Counted from the stretch's first letter, positions 55,894-64,000 are shown. The stretch is 64,000 nucleotides of DNA from Salegentibacter sp. R32 (GCF_008692195.1 NZ_RXOM01000018.1:307147-371146); one strand, 5' to 3'. The notes: a model not told the origin generated them from the letters alone. A program made the numbers and translations.

Positions 55894-56860
55894 TGAATTA
55901 TATCCTTTGAAGTTTACTCCTATTTTAAAAGAAAAAATATGGGGAGGTTCAAAACTAAATACATATTTAAATAAAGAAAGCAACAGCGACCAAATAGGTG
56001 AAAGTTGGGAAATAAGCGATGTAGAAGGAGATTTTTCTATTGTTGCCAGCGGAAATTTACAAGGTAAATCACTTCGTTCTCTAATTGAAAAATATCAATC
56101 GGACTTAGTAGGTAAATCGATTTACGAGAGATTTCAGAATAAATTTCCTTTGCTTATCAAATTTATTGATGCTAAAGAAAACCTTTCGGTACAATTGCAT
56201 CCCGATGATGTGCTGGCTAAAAAACGCCATAATTCATTTGGAAAAACCGAAATGTGGTACATTATGCAAGCCGATGAAGGTTGCGGAATCATTGTAGGTT
56301 TTAAAGATGGGGTGAGTGTTGAGGATTATGAGAATTCTTTAGAAAATAATTCCATTGAAGACTTACTTAATTTTGAAGAAGTCCAGCCCGGCGATACATT
56401 TTTTATTAAACCCGGTTTAATTCACGCGATAGGAAAAGGAGTGGTTTTAGCGGAAATTCAACAAACGTCAGACATTACTTACCGGGTTTACGATTATAAT
56501 AGAACCGATAGTGAAGGAAATGCGCGGCAACTTCATACGGAAGAAGCCAAAGATGCAATAGATTTTGAAGCCAATAATGAATATAAAATTGATTATGCTT
56601 CCAAGGAAAATGATAAAATATCCTTGGTCGAAAATCAATATTTTAAAACCAAACAAATAAAATTATCTAAAGAATTGACGTTAGATTATTCTTCTACCGA
56701 TAGTTTTGTAATTTATATGAATATTGAAGGAGATACAAAAGTAAGTACAAATAGGGGAGACGAGGTGTTAAAAGCCGGAGAAACCCTGTTGATTCCTGCC
56801 TGTATTGATGAGGTGAAAATATCTTCAAATAATTCAACTTTATTAGAAGTTACTATCTGA
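55886..56860 (+). CDS. manA: Mannose-6-phosphate isomerase, class I
   Basis: A 324-residue cupin metalloenzyme converting fructose-6-P and mannose-6-P. Metal ligands in LSVQLHPDD (Q103, H105), E122 in KTEMWYIM, and the later His in PGLIHAIG. Shorter than the eukaryotic form, as usual in Bacteroidetes. It supplies mannose for surface glycans and sits last in the idi-queD-bcp operon, with an 8-base overlap. Confidence 0.92.
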   Translation: MSNELYPLKFTPILKEKIWGGSKLNTYLNKESNSDQIGESWEISDVEGDFSIVASGNLQGKSLRSLIEKYQSDLVGKSIYERFQNKFPLLIKFIDAKENLSVQLHPDDVLAKKRHNSFGKTEMWYIMQADEGCGIIVGFKDGVSVEDYENSLENNSIEDLLNFEEVQPGDTFFIKPGLIHAIGKGVVLAEIQQTSDITYRVYDYNRTDSEGNARQLHTEEAKDAIDFEANNEYKIDYASKENDKISLVENQYFKTKQIKLSKELTLDYSSTDSFVIYMNIEGDTKVSTNRGDEVLKAGETLLIPACIDEVKISSNNSTLLEVTI

Positions 56861-56868
56861 TTTTAGAT

Positions 56869-56876
56869 TACTTTTG
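56869..56876 (+). promoter_or_regulatory. -7 box TACTTTTG
   Basis: Exact TAnnTTTG match 20 bases before the ATG at 56897, downstream of manA. Confidence 0.5.
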
Positions 56877-56896
56877 CGCCATTAAATTTTAAAATT

Positions 56897-57163
56897 ATGG
56901 CAAGCGTAAAACACTTAAAAAGAGATTTGAATTATGTAATGGGCGATATTATTGAAGCCGCTTACATTCATCAAATTGCAAACCCAAAAGAAGATTCAGC
57001 AAAATCAGACCAAATTGTAGAAGATGCAATTACTTCATTTAACGGGTTTATAGTTGAAATAAACAAAAGACCTGTGGAAAACAGGGGAGCGCATTTACAA
57101 AAAGTAAATAAAGATATTGAAGCAAAAGCAAATGAATTGGTAACTCGGGTAAACGAGTTGTAA
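56897..57163 (+). CDS. Conserved hypothetical small helical protein
   Basis: An 88-residue cytoplasmic protein I cannot assign. It is all-helical in appearance, charged, with no signal peptide or Cys cluster; it starts ASVKHLKRDLNYVMGDIIEA and ends ANELVTRVNEL. Own promoter box and strong terminator argue that it is a real, independently expressed gene. Similar small proteins are recalled from flavobacterial genomes without known role. Confidence 0.75.
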   Translation: MASVKHLKRDLNYVMGDIIEAAYIHQIANPKEDSAKSDQIVEDAITSFNGFIVEINKRPVENRGAHLQKVNKDIEAKANELVTRVNEL

Positions 57164-57166
57164 AAC

Positions 57167-57199
57167 AAAAAAAGCGGAATTTTAAAATTCCGCTTTTTT
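57167..57199. terminator. Two-way terminator
   Basis: AAAAAAGCGGAAT (57168-57180) and ATTCCGCTTTTTT (57187-57199), six-base loop, between convergent genes. Confidence 0.92.
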
Positions 57200-57273
57200 A
57201 TTTTATAAGAAATTTAAATTTTTAATAATTAAAAGTTCTCACTTCAAGAATTTTTAAAAACTAGAAAGAATGT

Positions 57274-58008
57274 CTACTTTTCTTCTTGAACTTTCTCTTC
57301 TAGCTTTTCAGTTTTTTTACGTTCCTTAATAAGCGTTTTAAGCTCTTTTCCGTATTTAGATTTTCTAATGTTTTTATCTAGTGAATTGTAAACGGTGTCT
57401 AAATACTTAGTATTGGCATCAAACGCTTCCGTTAGCATAATGTAAGGTGAAACTTCCAAATTTTTATTGTTCATTGCAAAGTTTACGGTGTATAAATACT
57501 TTCTGCGGAGAAGATTTTCATACTTCTTATTGGTGGCAATTAAGCCTTCTTCGTCTTCCTGTTGCTGTGCTTCAAAATTTTCTTTAATCAAATCTAAATG
57601 CTGATTATTGAAACGCTTTACAATTCCTTTAAATTCTTCTAGTTTTTGTTGATTAGTAGAGCCTTTTACTTCAGCATCAAACGTGAAGTTTTTTAAAGTA
57701 GTATTAATGGTCATTTCACCTTCTTCAGCAAAAAACTCGATAATATCATCATTTTTTTCTCCATCAACTTTGTCTAAATAAAGAAAAAGGATTTCCGGTT
57801 CTTTTAAATGAGTTTCCAAAAGATAATTAGCATCGCCATTAATTTCAACAGAATCTACATTTATGACTAAGGTATCTTCAATTTTCTGTAAATAGAGCTT
57901 TCCTTTTTTTAAACCATCAATATTTCCGGTTAAAGTAAAGTTGACTTCTTTACTGGAACAAGCAGCTAATAAAATTGCAATTAGACTAAAAAAAACTAAC
58001 TTTTTCAT
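57274..58008 (-). CDS. DUF4369 lipoprotein
   Basis: A 244-residue lipoprotein with lipobox LLAAC (about Cys17) and a DUF4369 domain at residues 22-120 (FTLTGNIDGLKKGKLYLQKI, ETHLKEPEILFLYLDK). This domain usually stands before a thioredoxin domain in Bacteroidetes proteins; here a charged helical region takes that place, ending in KKTEKLEEKVQEEK. Function unknown, envelope location. Last gene of a minus-strand group. Confidence 0.82.
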   Translation of the reverse strand: MKKLVFFSLIAILLAACSSKEVNFTLTGNIDGLKKGKLYLQKIEDTLVINVDSVEINGDANYLLETHLKEPEILFLYLDKVDGEKNDDIIEFFAEEGEMTINTTLKNFTFDAEVKGSTNQQKLEEFKGIVKRFNNQHLDLIKENFEAQQQEDEEGLIATNKKYENLLRRKYLYTVNFAMNNKNLEVSPYIMLTEAFDANTKYLDTVYNSLDKNIRKSKYGKELKTLIKERKKTEKLEEKVQEEK

Positions 58009-58083
58009 GTTTTATTTCCGTTTCTATGGGTAAGAATCAAATCTTGTTTAAGGCTGCAAATATCATATTTTTTTCTCCAAAAA

Positions 58084-59349
58084 CTAACTGCCGGCAGCGA
58101 TTTGCATTAAAATTGCACAAAGGTAGGCTGCCCAAGTTCCTACTACATAACCTAACACGGCTAAAAGCACTCCCACAGTTGCCAAGGAAGGGTGAAATGC
58201 TGCAGCAACAACCGGCGCAGAAGCGGCACCACCAACATTAGCCTGACTTCCTACGGCCAAGAAAAAGTAGGGAGCTTTAATAAGTTTAGCAACCAGAATA
58301 AGCAAACCGGCGTGAATGGCCATCCAAACCAATCCAATAGCAATAAGTCCGGGATTATCAAAAATCATGGTAAGGTCCATCTTCATCCCGATAGTCGCTA
58401 CCAAAATATAAATAAAAACACTTCCTATTTTACTGGCCCCGGCTCCTTCATATTCTTTTGCTTTGGTAAACGAAAGTAGAATTCCGATAAGAGTCGAAAT
58501 AGAAATCATCCAGAAAAATGTAGAAGTGAAAGAAGATAAAGCTGAACTTTTATCGTTGAACACTTCAAAATTAGAAGTAAGAAAAGTTGAAATTCCATCG
58601 GCACCAAAATGGGCAATTCCTACCGCTCCAAAAGCGAGTGCCAACATAATCATAAAATCTGCCAATGAAGGATTTCGGGTAATGCTTGCTGTATAATGGG
58701 CTACTTTTTCTTTAAGTGCTGTGATGGCCGAAGAATCTGCTTTAAATAAGTTGTCTATTTGTTTGGTTCTTCCTATTCCTAATAAAATAATAGCCATCCA
58801 TAAATTCGCTACTACAATATCTACAAAAACCATCCCTCCATATTTTTCAGGATTAAATTTGAAAACTTCCAACATTGCGGCTTGGTTAGCACCACCTCCA
58901 ATCCAACTTCCGGCTAAGGTTGCAAGTCCCCGCCAAGTAGCGTCAGGACCAATTCCGCCAACGGTTTCTGGAGAGAAAAAAGAAATGATTAAAATAGCTA
59001 AAGGTCCACCAATTACAATCCCGATTGTTCCTGTAAAAAACATAATCAAAGCTTTAGGGCCTAAGTTGTAAATGGCTTTTAAGTCTATACTTAACGTCAT
59101 CAAAACCAAAGAAGCCGGTAAAAGATATCGGCTAGCTACAAAATATAGATTAGAAGTATCTGAACTTATAACTCCTATAGAGTTTAAAATAGCTGGTAGT
59201 AAATAGCACATAAGTAGTGCCGGAACTATTTTATAAAACTTTTTCCAAAATCCGGATTTTCGGGAAGAGGTATAAAAAACTGCTCCGAGAAGCAGCATTA
59301 AAATTCCAAAAACAATAGCATCATTGGTAAACAGTGGTGCTTTTTCCAT
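58084..59349 (-). CDS. DUF819 family membrane protein
   Basis: A 421-residue inner-membrane protein with about 11-12 hydrophobic helices. Family marks: FVASRYLLPASLVLMTLSID and GLATLAGSWIGGGANQAAML, and the late GSQANVGGAASAPVVAAAF. Relatives resemble transporters with a duplicated fold; a role in sugar or amino-acid transport was proposed for some but is not proven. It lies 3 bases after the HAD phosphatase gene in the same direction, so they are cotranscribed. Confidence 0.87.
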   Translation of the reverse strand: MEKAPLFTNDAIVFGILMLLLGAVFYTSSRKSGFWKKFYKIVPALLMCYLLPAILNSIGVISSDTSNLYFVASRYLLPASLVLMTLSIDLKAIYNLGPKALIMFFTGTIGIVIGGPLAILIISFFSPETVGGIGPDATWRGLATLAGSWIGGGANQAAMLEVFKFNPEKYGGMVFVDIVVANLWMAIILLGIGRTKQIDNLFKADSSAITALKEKVAHYTASITRNPSLADFMIMLALAFGAVGIAHFGADGISTFLTSNFEVFNDKSSALSSFTSTFFWMISISTLIGILLSFTKAKEYEGAGASKIGSVFIYILVATIGMKMDLTMIFDNPGLIAIGLVWMAIHAGLLILVAKLIKAPYFFLAVGSQANVGGAASAPVVAAAFHPSLATVGVLLAVLGYVVGTWAAYLCAILMQIAAGS

Positions 59350-59352
59350 AAT

Positions 59353-60165
59353 TTATTTATTCAGAAATAATTCTTCAATACTTTTTGCTACGCCATCATT
59401 TAGATTGGTGTCGGTCACTTTATTGGCAACCGCTTTAGTCTCATCTCGACCATTTTCAACTGCAATACCCATACCTACACCTTCGATCATTTCAACATCA
59501 TTATAGTTATCACCAAAAGCTACCGTTTCTTCTAAACTCAAATTATAATGATTTTTAAGTAGGTATTCAATAGCGGTTAATTTTGAAATTTGCTTATTAG
59601 CGATTTCAATGTAGGTAGATTTAGAACGGTAAATGTGTAATTGATCATTGTAATTTTCTTGAAGGAAGTTAAATAAGTCCTCAATATGTTCTTCATCTCC
59701 CATACACATAATTTTATGCGCTCCTAATTCACGTTTTCCCCAATCGTCCATGACTTCGTGAATATGTTTGATGGATGGAGTTACTTTGGTATTATTTTCT
59801 TCGCGCTTTGCCCAATAATCGTATTCTGGTACGTGCCATTCATCAGCGTGATATAAACTTAAATGAACTTTATTTTTTTGATTGTATTTTGCTAATTCTT
59901 CAATAGTAGGAACAGGAATAGCAGTAGAACTCACCGGGTTTTCGTCTATAATTACAAAACCGCCATTGTAGCAAATAATAGGTTGGTCTTCAATTCCTAA
60001 TTGTTTTTGAAGATAACGCATAGCCTCCGGCATTCTTGCTGAAATTAAAACCACCGGAATTTCGTCTTTAATTGCTTTTATAGCGCTTATCGTTCTTTCT
60101 GAAAGTTCGCGATCTTTGTTTAAGAGAGTTCCGTCAATGTCAGAAAATACAATTTTGTAGCTCAT
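59353..60165 (-). CDS. HAD-superfamily hydrolase, Cof type
   Basis: A 270-residue phosphatase with DxD nucleophile motif FSDIDGTLLN (D9, D11), motif II in VVLISAR, the C2B cap, the Lys of motif III in ISKLTAIEYLL, and GDNYNDVEMI at about 220-229. Cof-type enzymes remove phosphate from sugar phosphates, FMN or PLP; the substrate is open. Between the alpha/beta hydrolase (9 bases) and the DUF819 gene (3 bases). Confidence 0.9.
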   Translation of the reverse strand: MSYKIVFSDIDGTLLNKDRELSERTISAIKAIKDEIPVVLISARMPEAMRYLQKQLGIEDQPIICYNGGFVIIDENPVSSTAIPVPTIEELAKYNQKNKVHLSLYHADEWHVPEYDYWAKREENNTKVTPSIKHIHEVMDDWGKRELGAHKIMCMGDEEHIEDLFNFLQENYNDQLHIYRSKSTYIEIANKQISKLTAIEYLLKNHYNLSLEETVAFGDNYNDVEMIEGVGMGIAVENGRDETKAVANKVTDTNLNDGVAKSIEELFLNK

Positions 60166-60174
60166 TTTCTCGAG

Positions 60175-61110
60175 TTAGTTTAAGATAAAATTTGAAATTA
60201 CCTCTACCAATTTATCTGAAATTGGGCGTTGAGGTTCGTTATAAGATTTCTGGTTGGCAATATCGTCGTTTTTATCTACAATTCTAAATATATGATTCAT
60301 ATTTTCGATAATCACCAATTCGGCATTCGGTTGAGCTTCTTTTAATTTTTGCGCTTCTTCCGGGTTTACCTGTAAATCGTTATTACCATTAATAAGTAAA
60401 ATAGGAATAGTTAATTCTCTAATTTCTTCCTGCGGATTATATTTCATCCAAGAAGCCATAAAAGGTTGAGCCGATTTTCTGAAAATAGAACTCAACGCCG
60501 GATTAAAATCTTTTACTTTTCCTTTTTCAGCTAATTCTTTAAAAGCCATTTTAGTGTCTTCCTTTAATTTTGGCATTTGTCTTCCAATCTGTTCAATAAT
60601 TACTTGGTCTATAGATTGTCCTGCTCCGGCAATACTTACAAAACCATCTACTTCTTTATTTGCAGCTGCCATCCCAACCAAAGCACCTTGACTATGACCA
60701 ATAAGATAAATTTTACTGAAGTTAGGCAAAGGGGCAAAATAATTAATCACTGCTTCGGTATCGGTAATAAAATCGTCAAAGCGCATATCTTCCTCATCAA
60801 TATCTAATTTCTGGGCTTTTAAAGTGCGTTTGTCATACCGGAAAGTAGCAATTCCTTCATCAGCTAGACGTTTTGCAAGCTTTTTTGAACTGTTGTTATT
60901 TACCATCATTTGGTTCCCGTCGCGGTCGGTAGCACCGGAACCATTAATAATAATAGCTAACGGAGTGCTTCCGCTTCTGGGAGCGAGTAAAGTTCCTTCC
61001 ACATATTTACTAATTCTAAGGTCATTGGCCACGAAGTCGTTTTGCTGCGACCAGATGGAAGAAGTTATTCCGAAGAAAAATAAAAAAAGTAGAATATTTA
61101 ATTTTTTCAT
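60175..61110 (-). CDS. Exported alpha/beta hydrolase
   Basis: A 311-residue protein from the ATG at 61110, chosen because a clear signal peptide begins there (MKKLNILLFLFFFGITSSIW, cleaved about WSQQ). Nucleophile S140 in GHSQG, Asp in INGNNDLQV and His in ENMNHIFR complete the triad; oxyanion loop INGSGATDRDG. An esterase or peptidase-like enzyme of the envelope. A longer reading from 61182 would add 24 hydrophilic residues and lose the signal. Confidence 0.87.
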   Translation of the reverse strand: MKKLNILLFLFFFGITSSIWSQQNDFVANDLRISKYVEGTLLAPRSGSTPLAIIINGSGATDRDGNQMMVNNNSSKKLAKRLADEGIATFRYDKRTLKAQKLDIDEEDMRFDDFITDTEAVINYFAPLPNFSKIYLIGHSQGALVGMAAANKEVDGFVSIAGAGQSIDQVIIEQIGRQMPKLKEDTKMAFKELAEKGKVKDFNPALSSIFRKSAQPFMASWMKYNPQEEIRELTIPILLINGNNDLQVNPEEAQKLKEAQPNAELVIIENMNHIFRIVDKNDDIANQKSYNEPQRPISDKLVEVISNFILN

Positions 61111-61237
61111 AGCGGTTTTGGGTTTTTCTAAAGTTATAATAAAATGTTGATTTGAAAAGATTTCAGCATCACAAGCTTTCATTTTTAATTATAATCATTT
61201 ATTAACGAATATTTCTTTTAGCAATGTATTCTTGTTT

Positions 61238-61245
61238 TAAATTTG
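61238..61245 (+). promoter_or_regulatory. -7 box TAAATTTG
   Basis: Exact TAnnTTTG match 20 bases before the ATG at 61266. Confidence 0.5.
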
Positions 61246-61265
61246 TAGTTCAAATTTTAGACCTA

Positions 61266-62054
61266 ATGAAACTTTTACGATACATTTTTATTTTGTTTTT
61301 TCTTTTCATTGTTAGTTTTTCAAATGGAAAAAATAAAGATGATTGGGGTAAAAACGGGCATAGAACCACCGCTAAAATTGCTGAAGGATACCTAAAAGGA
61401 AGAGCCAAGCGAAAAATAGAAAAGTTATTGGATGGGAAATCTTTAGCTTTGGTTTCAACTTTTGGAGACGATATTAAAAGTGACCCAGCTTATAGAAAGT
61501 ATAGTCGTTGGCATTATGTGAATATTTCACCCGGAAAAACCTATGAAGAAGTAAAAGATGAATTAGGTGAAAACTTAATCTGGGCAATTCAAGAATGTGT
61601 TTCTAAATTGAAAGATGAAAACACACCTAAAAACGAACAACAATTTTTCCTGAAAATGCTAGTACATTTAGTAGGGGATTTGCATCAGCCTTTGCAAGTT
61701 GGTCACGCTGAAGATAAAGGCGGAAATGATATAGATGTAAAATGGTTTAATAAAAGAACAAATTTACATCGGTTATGGGATAGCGATATGATTGAGTTTT
61801 TTGATATGAGCTATTCTGATTTAGCAACAAATCAAGCAGAATTATCTAGACGGGAAGTGAAAACTGTCAAGAAAGGTAATATAGTGGACTGGGCAATGGA
61901 TTCTAAAAAATTAGTCGAAAAAGTTTATGTTTCTGTTGAAGAAGATGAAAATCTATATTATAGATATATGTACGATTGGTTTGATGTAGTTAGAGTACAA
62001 CTTCAAAAAGGAGGAATCCGCTTAGCGAAATTATTAAATGAGATTTACGCTTAA
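61266..62054 (+). CDS. S1/P1-family nuclease with atypical zinc site
   Basis: A 262-residue exported enzyme; start at the ATG at 61266 gives a proper signal peptide (to about residue 21). Zinc ligands by family comparison: W27 and H32 (WGKNGH), D68/D69, H83 (RWHYV), H134 and D138 (HLVGD), H168 and D172 (LHRLWD). Two oddities: Trp27, N-terminal in mature P1, is preceded by several residues here (KNKDD), and the usual His of HQPLH is Gln144 (HQPLQ). It would cut single-stranded DNA/RNA or 3' nucleotides outside the cytoplasm. Its stop overlaps that of the next gene. Confidence 0.88.
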   Translation: MKLLRYIFILFFLFIVSFSNGKNKDDWGKNGHRTTAKIAEGYLKGRAKRKIEKLLDGKSLALVSTFGDDIKSDPAYRKYSRWHYVNISPGKTYEEVKDELGENLIWAIQECVSKLKDENTPKNEQQFFLKMLVHLVGDLHQPLQVGHAEDKGGNDIDVKWFNKRTNLHRLWDSDMIEFFDMSYSDLATNQAELSRREVKTVKKGNIVDWAMDSKKLVEKVYVSVEEDENLYYRYMYDWFDVVRVQLQKGGIRLAKLLNEIYA

Positions 62055-62341
62055 CGTTTCGAGATTTTATTTCCCGAAATATGTTTTTGTCTAGAAGATT
62101 TAAAAGTATCAATTCCGTTTGAGCGTAATTTTCGGTGTTTTGTTTTTCTACCTTGAACTCTCTTGCGCCACATTCTAAAACTAGATGGTTTCATTTCGCG
62201 CTGCATAATAGCGATAACTTCTTTTTCGGTCACACCAAATTGAAATTCAATTGCTTCAAAAGGAGTGCGGTCTTCCCAAGCCATTTCTATAATTCGGTCA
62301 ATTTCTCTGGAAGTAAAGTCTTGTGTTAGCTTTCTATCCAT
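62051..62341 (-). CDS. TIGR03643/DUF2805 family protein
   Basis: A 96-residue basic protein: helix-turn-helix-like start (TSREIDRIIEMAWEDRTPFE, FQFGVTEKEVIAIM) followed by MKPSSFRMWRKRVQGRKTKH. The family is widespread in marine bacteria and of unknown function; nucleic-acid binding is plausible from charge. The stop overlaps the convergent nuclease stop by 4 bases. Starts inside the end of the SpoIIAA-like gene. Confidence 0.88.
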   Translation of the reverse strand: MDRKLTQDFTSREIDRIIEMAWEDRTPFEAIEFQFGVTEKEVIAIMQREMKPSSFRMWRKRVQGRKTKHRKLRSNGIDTFKSSRQKHISGNKISKR

Positions 62342-62676
62342 TGTTGTGCTTTCTTTTTTTCATCTAAATCAAAATATTTAATTTTAGAATCACTAAAAGG
62401 TTTCATTAACCGGCTTAACCATTCTTCCCATTCCTTATTGCCAACCATAGCAATTTTATTAAGGTTGCCATCGCAGTCAACATCTAATTGTAAATCATTC
62501 CAAATAGCTTTAGGCGACCATCCGTTAAAATCTTTCATTTCAAAATACCAGTTGATATCATCATTAAAATCAACTTTACGCTCAAGAAAAGGAACAAGCT
62601 CTTTATAATCCTCTTCATCTAATTTACCCTCTACAATCGTGTAAATTGTTTTTCCTTTAGACTCTAGTGAAATCAT
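62326..62676 (-). CDS. SpoIIAA-like STAS/SEC14-type protein
   Basis: A 116-residue cytoplasmic protein of the SpoIIAA-like family (formerly DUF3478): GKTIYTIVEGKLDEEDYKEL, WYFEMKDFNGWSPKAIWNDL, KIAMVGNKEWEEWLSRLMKP. Members bind lipids or act as regulators; no role is established. It overlaps the TIGR03643 gene by 16 bases. Confidence 0.87.
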   Translation of the reverse strand: MISLESKGKTIYTIVEGKLDEEDYKELVPFLERKVDFNDDINWYFEMKDFNGWSPKAIWNDLQLDVDCDGNLNKIAMVGNKEWEEWLSRLMKPFSDSKIKYFDLDEKKKAQQWIES

Positions 62677-62787
62677 TTGTTCTTTTTATTGCTTTTTACA
62701 AAATTATTGGTAAAAGCTTAATTTCTATCTTAAACAATCACTAAATCTAAAGTTGCTATCCGTTAAGAAGTCTTAAAATTACTGAGG

Positions 62788-63369
62788 TTACAATATCCTA
62801 AAAGTAAGATTTATCCGTTCATCGACAACTTTTTTTGTTTTAGGGATTTCGTGTTGCCAATAATGTTGAGTTTCTCCTTTCATTAATAACAAGCTGCCAG
62901 GTTCCAGTAATATTTTCTTTTTTAACTGGTGATCCTTTCTATTTCTGAATTTAAAAAAGCGTGCTTGCCCCAAACTCAAGGAAGCAATTGTTGGGTTCTT
63001 ACCTAATTCTTTTTCATCATCAGCGTGCCAGCCATTACTGTCATTCCCATCTCTGTATAGATTAGCCAAACAGGAAGTGAAGTTAGTTTGGGTAAATTTT
63101 TCAATATCTTTTTTAACGCGTTTCAATTCATCAAAAAAGGGGAGTGGCTCCATTTTTAAAGAAGAATAAGAATAACTTTTTTTATTGCTAGCGTAAAAAG
63201 CGGTCAACCTTGGTTGCCAATATAATTTACCAAAAATCTTAATTTGATCGTGACGCCAATCAATTTTTTTATGAAGAATACGATAAAGTTGAATTGATTT
63301 TTCTTCGGAATAAAATGCCGGATAATATAATATAGTAGAATTCGGTAAACCTAAATCTATTTCTCTCAT
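62788..63369 (-). CDS. alkB: AlkB-type alpha-ketoglutarate-dependent dioxygenase
   Basis: A 193-residue repair enzyme removing methyl groups from damaged bases. Start at the ATG at 63369; the earlier TTG lies in the preceding gene's end. Iron ligands H115-x-D117 (GWHADDE) and H173 (WQHEIP), 2-oxoglutarate-binding Arg in RINLTFR, and LYWQPRLTAFYA typical of the AlkB-like group near ALKBH2/3. One base after the DoxX gene. Confidence 0.92.
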   Translation of the reverse strand: MREIDLGLPNSTILYYPAFYSEEKSIQLYRILHKKIDWRHDQIKIFGKLYWQPRLTAFYASNKKSYSYSSLKMEPLPFFDELKRVKKDIEKFTQTNFTSCLANLYRDGNDSNGWHADDEKELGKNPTIASLSLGQARFFKFRNRKDHQLKKKILLEPGSLLLMKGETQHYWQHEIPKTKKVVDERINLTFRIL

Positions 63370-63370
63370 A

Positions 63371-63730
63371 CTAATAAGGTAAATAATAATATGCCCAATA
63401 CATAAGTACAAACTGAAGCGGTAATCTTAAAATCAATAACCATTGCGGAATACCAGCACCAGCTTTTTTTGAACTTAGCATATAAAAATGAACCAATAAA
63501 AATACAATGAGCATAGCAATGATGCCATAAATTGAAATATTTTTAGTTAAAGGAAAACATACTCCAATCCCTAAAACAACTTCAGCAATACCACTTAAAT
63601 AAACAAGTGCTTTAGGAGCAGGTAAATATCGGGGCATAATCCGAAGATAAACTTTAGGCTTTCTAAAATGGTTCAAACCTGCTAAAATGTATAGAAAACC
63701 CATCAAGTATAGATGCCAAGGATAGTTCAT
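63371..63730 (-). CDS. DoxX-like membrane protein
   Basis: A 119-residue protein with four membrane helices: GFLYILAGLNHFRKPKVYLR, then SGIAEVVLGIGVCF, IIAMLIVFLLVHFYM and RLPLQFVLMYWAYYY. DoxX-like family, function unknown. Cotranscribed with alkB. Confidence 0.85.
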   Translation of the reverse strand: MNYPWHLYLMGFLYILAGLNHFRKPKVYLRIMPRYLPAPKALVYLSGIAEVVLGIGVCFPLTKNISIYGIIAMLIVFLLVHFYMLSSKKAGAGIPQWLLILRLPLQFVLMYWAYYYLPY

Positions 63731-63857
63731 TTTTTATTTTAAAGGTATTAAATTTCTAGGAGAAGAAATTTTTTTAATTTTTCTCTTGTTATATTTATTT
63801 CATTTCCAGTTTTTTAAATCTGGGATTAAAAAAACATCAAATAAACATAAAGAAAAG

Positions 63858-63907
63858 TTTGCATTTAAGTTGGGAAGGGTTGTATATTTGCACCCGCTTT
63901 CGGGCGG
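63858..63907 (+). promoter_or_regulatory. Strong promoter TTTG-N21-TATATTTG and leader, rRNA-operon-like
   Basis: -33 TTTG (63858-63861) and -7 TATATTTG (63883-63890), then CACCCG and a short CCCG/CGGG hairpin (63893-63904) and, further on, GTTCATTGAG (63923). This arrangement resembles the leader of flavobacterial rRNA operons. The rest of 63731-64000 shows no gene; the 67-codon frame here has no protein-like features. Confidence 0.6.
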
Positions 63908-64000
63908 ATATAAGTTCATTGAGTGGTGTTTTCTGGTTTTATTTTTTTGTTTTCCAGCCCGTTGGGGCTTGGTCAAAAAAAAACTTTAAAAAAATAGAGA

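Noticed and set aside
58192..59071. Several plus-strand open frames opposite the DUF819 gene
   Set aside because: All are shadows of a long, well-supported membrane protein gene on the minus strand.
63786..63989. 67-codon open frame at the window end
   Set aside because: It runs through the strong promoter and leader and lacks protein features.

Overview
The window comes from the chromosome of a low-GC member of the Bacteroidetes, most likely the family Flavobacteriaceae. The grounds are T9SS sorting domains, a PorP/SprF protein, promoters of the TTG/TAnnTTTG type, a general lack of Shine-Dalgarno sequences, and the gene order tRNA cluster-tuf-trpT-secE-nusG-rplKAJL-rpoBC-DUF3467. The genus cannot be fixed from the sequence alone. 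No phage, insertion sequence, CRISPR array or plasmid gene was seen.

Layout. 1-5361: the end of a surface polysaccharide locus (sugar isomerase of the FdtA/WxcM cupin type, four glycosyltransferases, a 2-oxoglutarate/iron oxygenase), visibly more AT-rich than the rest. 5358-11068: an FtsE-like ATPase, then a large TPR protein paired with an outer-membrane beta-barrel. 11069-11554: a non-coding stretch with a terminator and two REP-like palindromes. 11555-31726: mixed housekeeping and envelope genes, including a T9SS-exported BspA-like protein, a lipoprotein amidohydrolase, a NamZ-type muramidase, a LolC/E-type permease, a cystathionine beta-synthase-like enzyme, a K+ channel, an unusual AGCS transporter, an acyl-CoA dehydrogenase, rpsU and a Xer recombinase. 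31754-45831: raiA/hpf, five tRNAs and the translation/transcription superoperon. 45891-47477: prfC. 47691-54468: a three-gene surface system (SdrD-B-like repeat adhesin with a T9SS type B tail, a PorP/SprF partner, an OmpA/SPOR protein). 54507-56860: a compact idi-queD-bcp-manA operon. 56897-63730: small conserved genes, a DUF4369 lipoprotein, a DUF819 membrane protein, a HAD phosphatase, an alpha/beta hydrolase, an S1/P1 nuclease, AlkB and DoxX. The last 120 bases carry a strong promoter and leader that look like the start of an rRNA operon lying outside the window.

Most notable points: (1) rpsU has a near-perfect Shine-Dalgarno although the lineage rarely uses one, as expected for bS21 feedback control; (2) an AGCS transporter carries an extracytoplasmic SprB-like domain and a lipoyl-like domain placed between its first hydrophobic segments; (3) two adjacent envelope genes (18433-19088 and 17836-18449) are each broken by one missing base; (4) a perfect 17-bp terminator-like hairpin is coded within the first codons of an HHH-domain gene; (5) several promoters lie 4-6 bases before the start codon (leaderless mRNAs) or inside the preceding terminator; (6) an S1/P1 nuclease lacks a usual zinc-binding His and its N-terminal Trp is preceded by extra residues; (7) four convergent gene pairs share overlapping stop codons.
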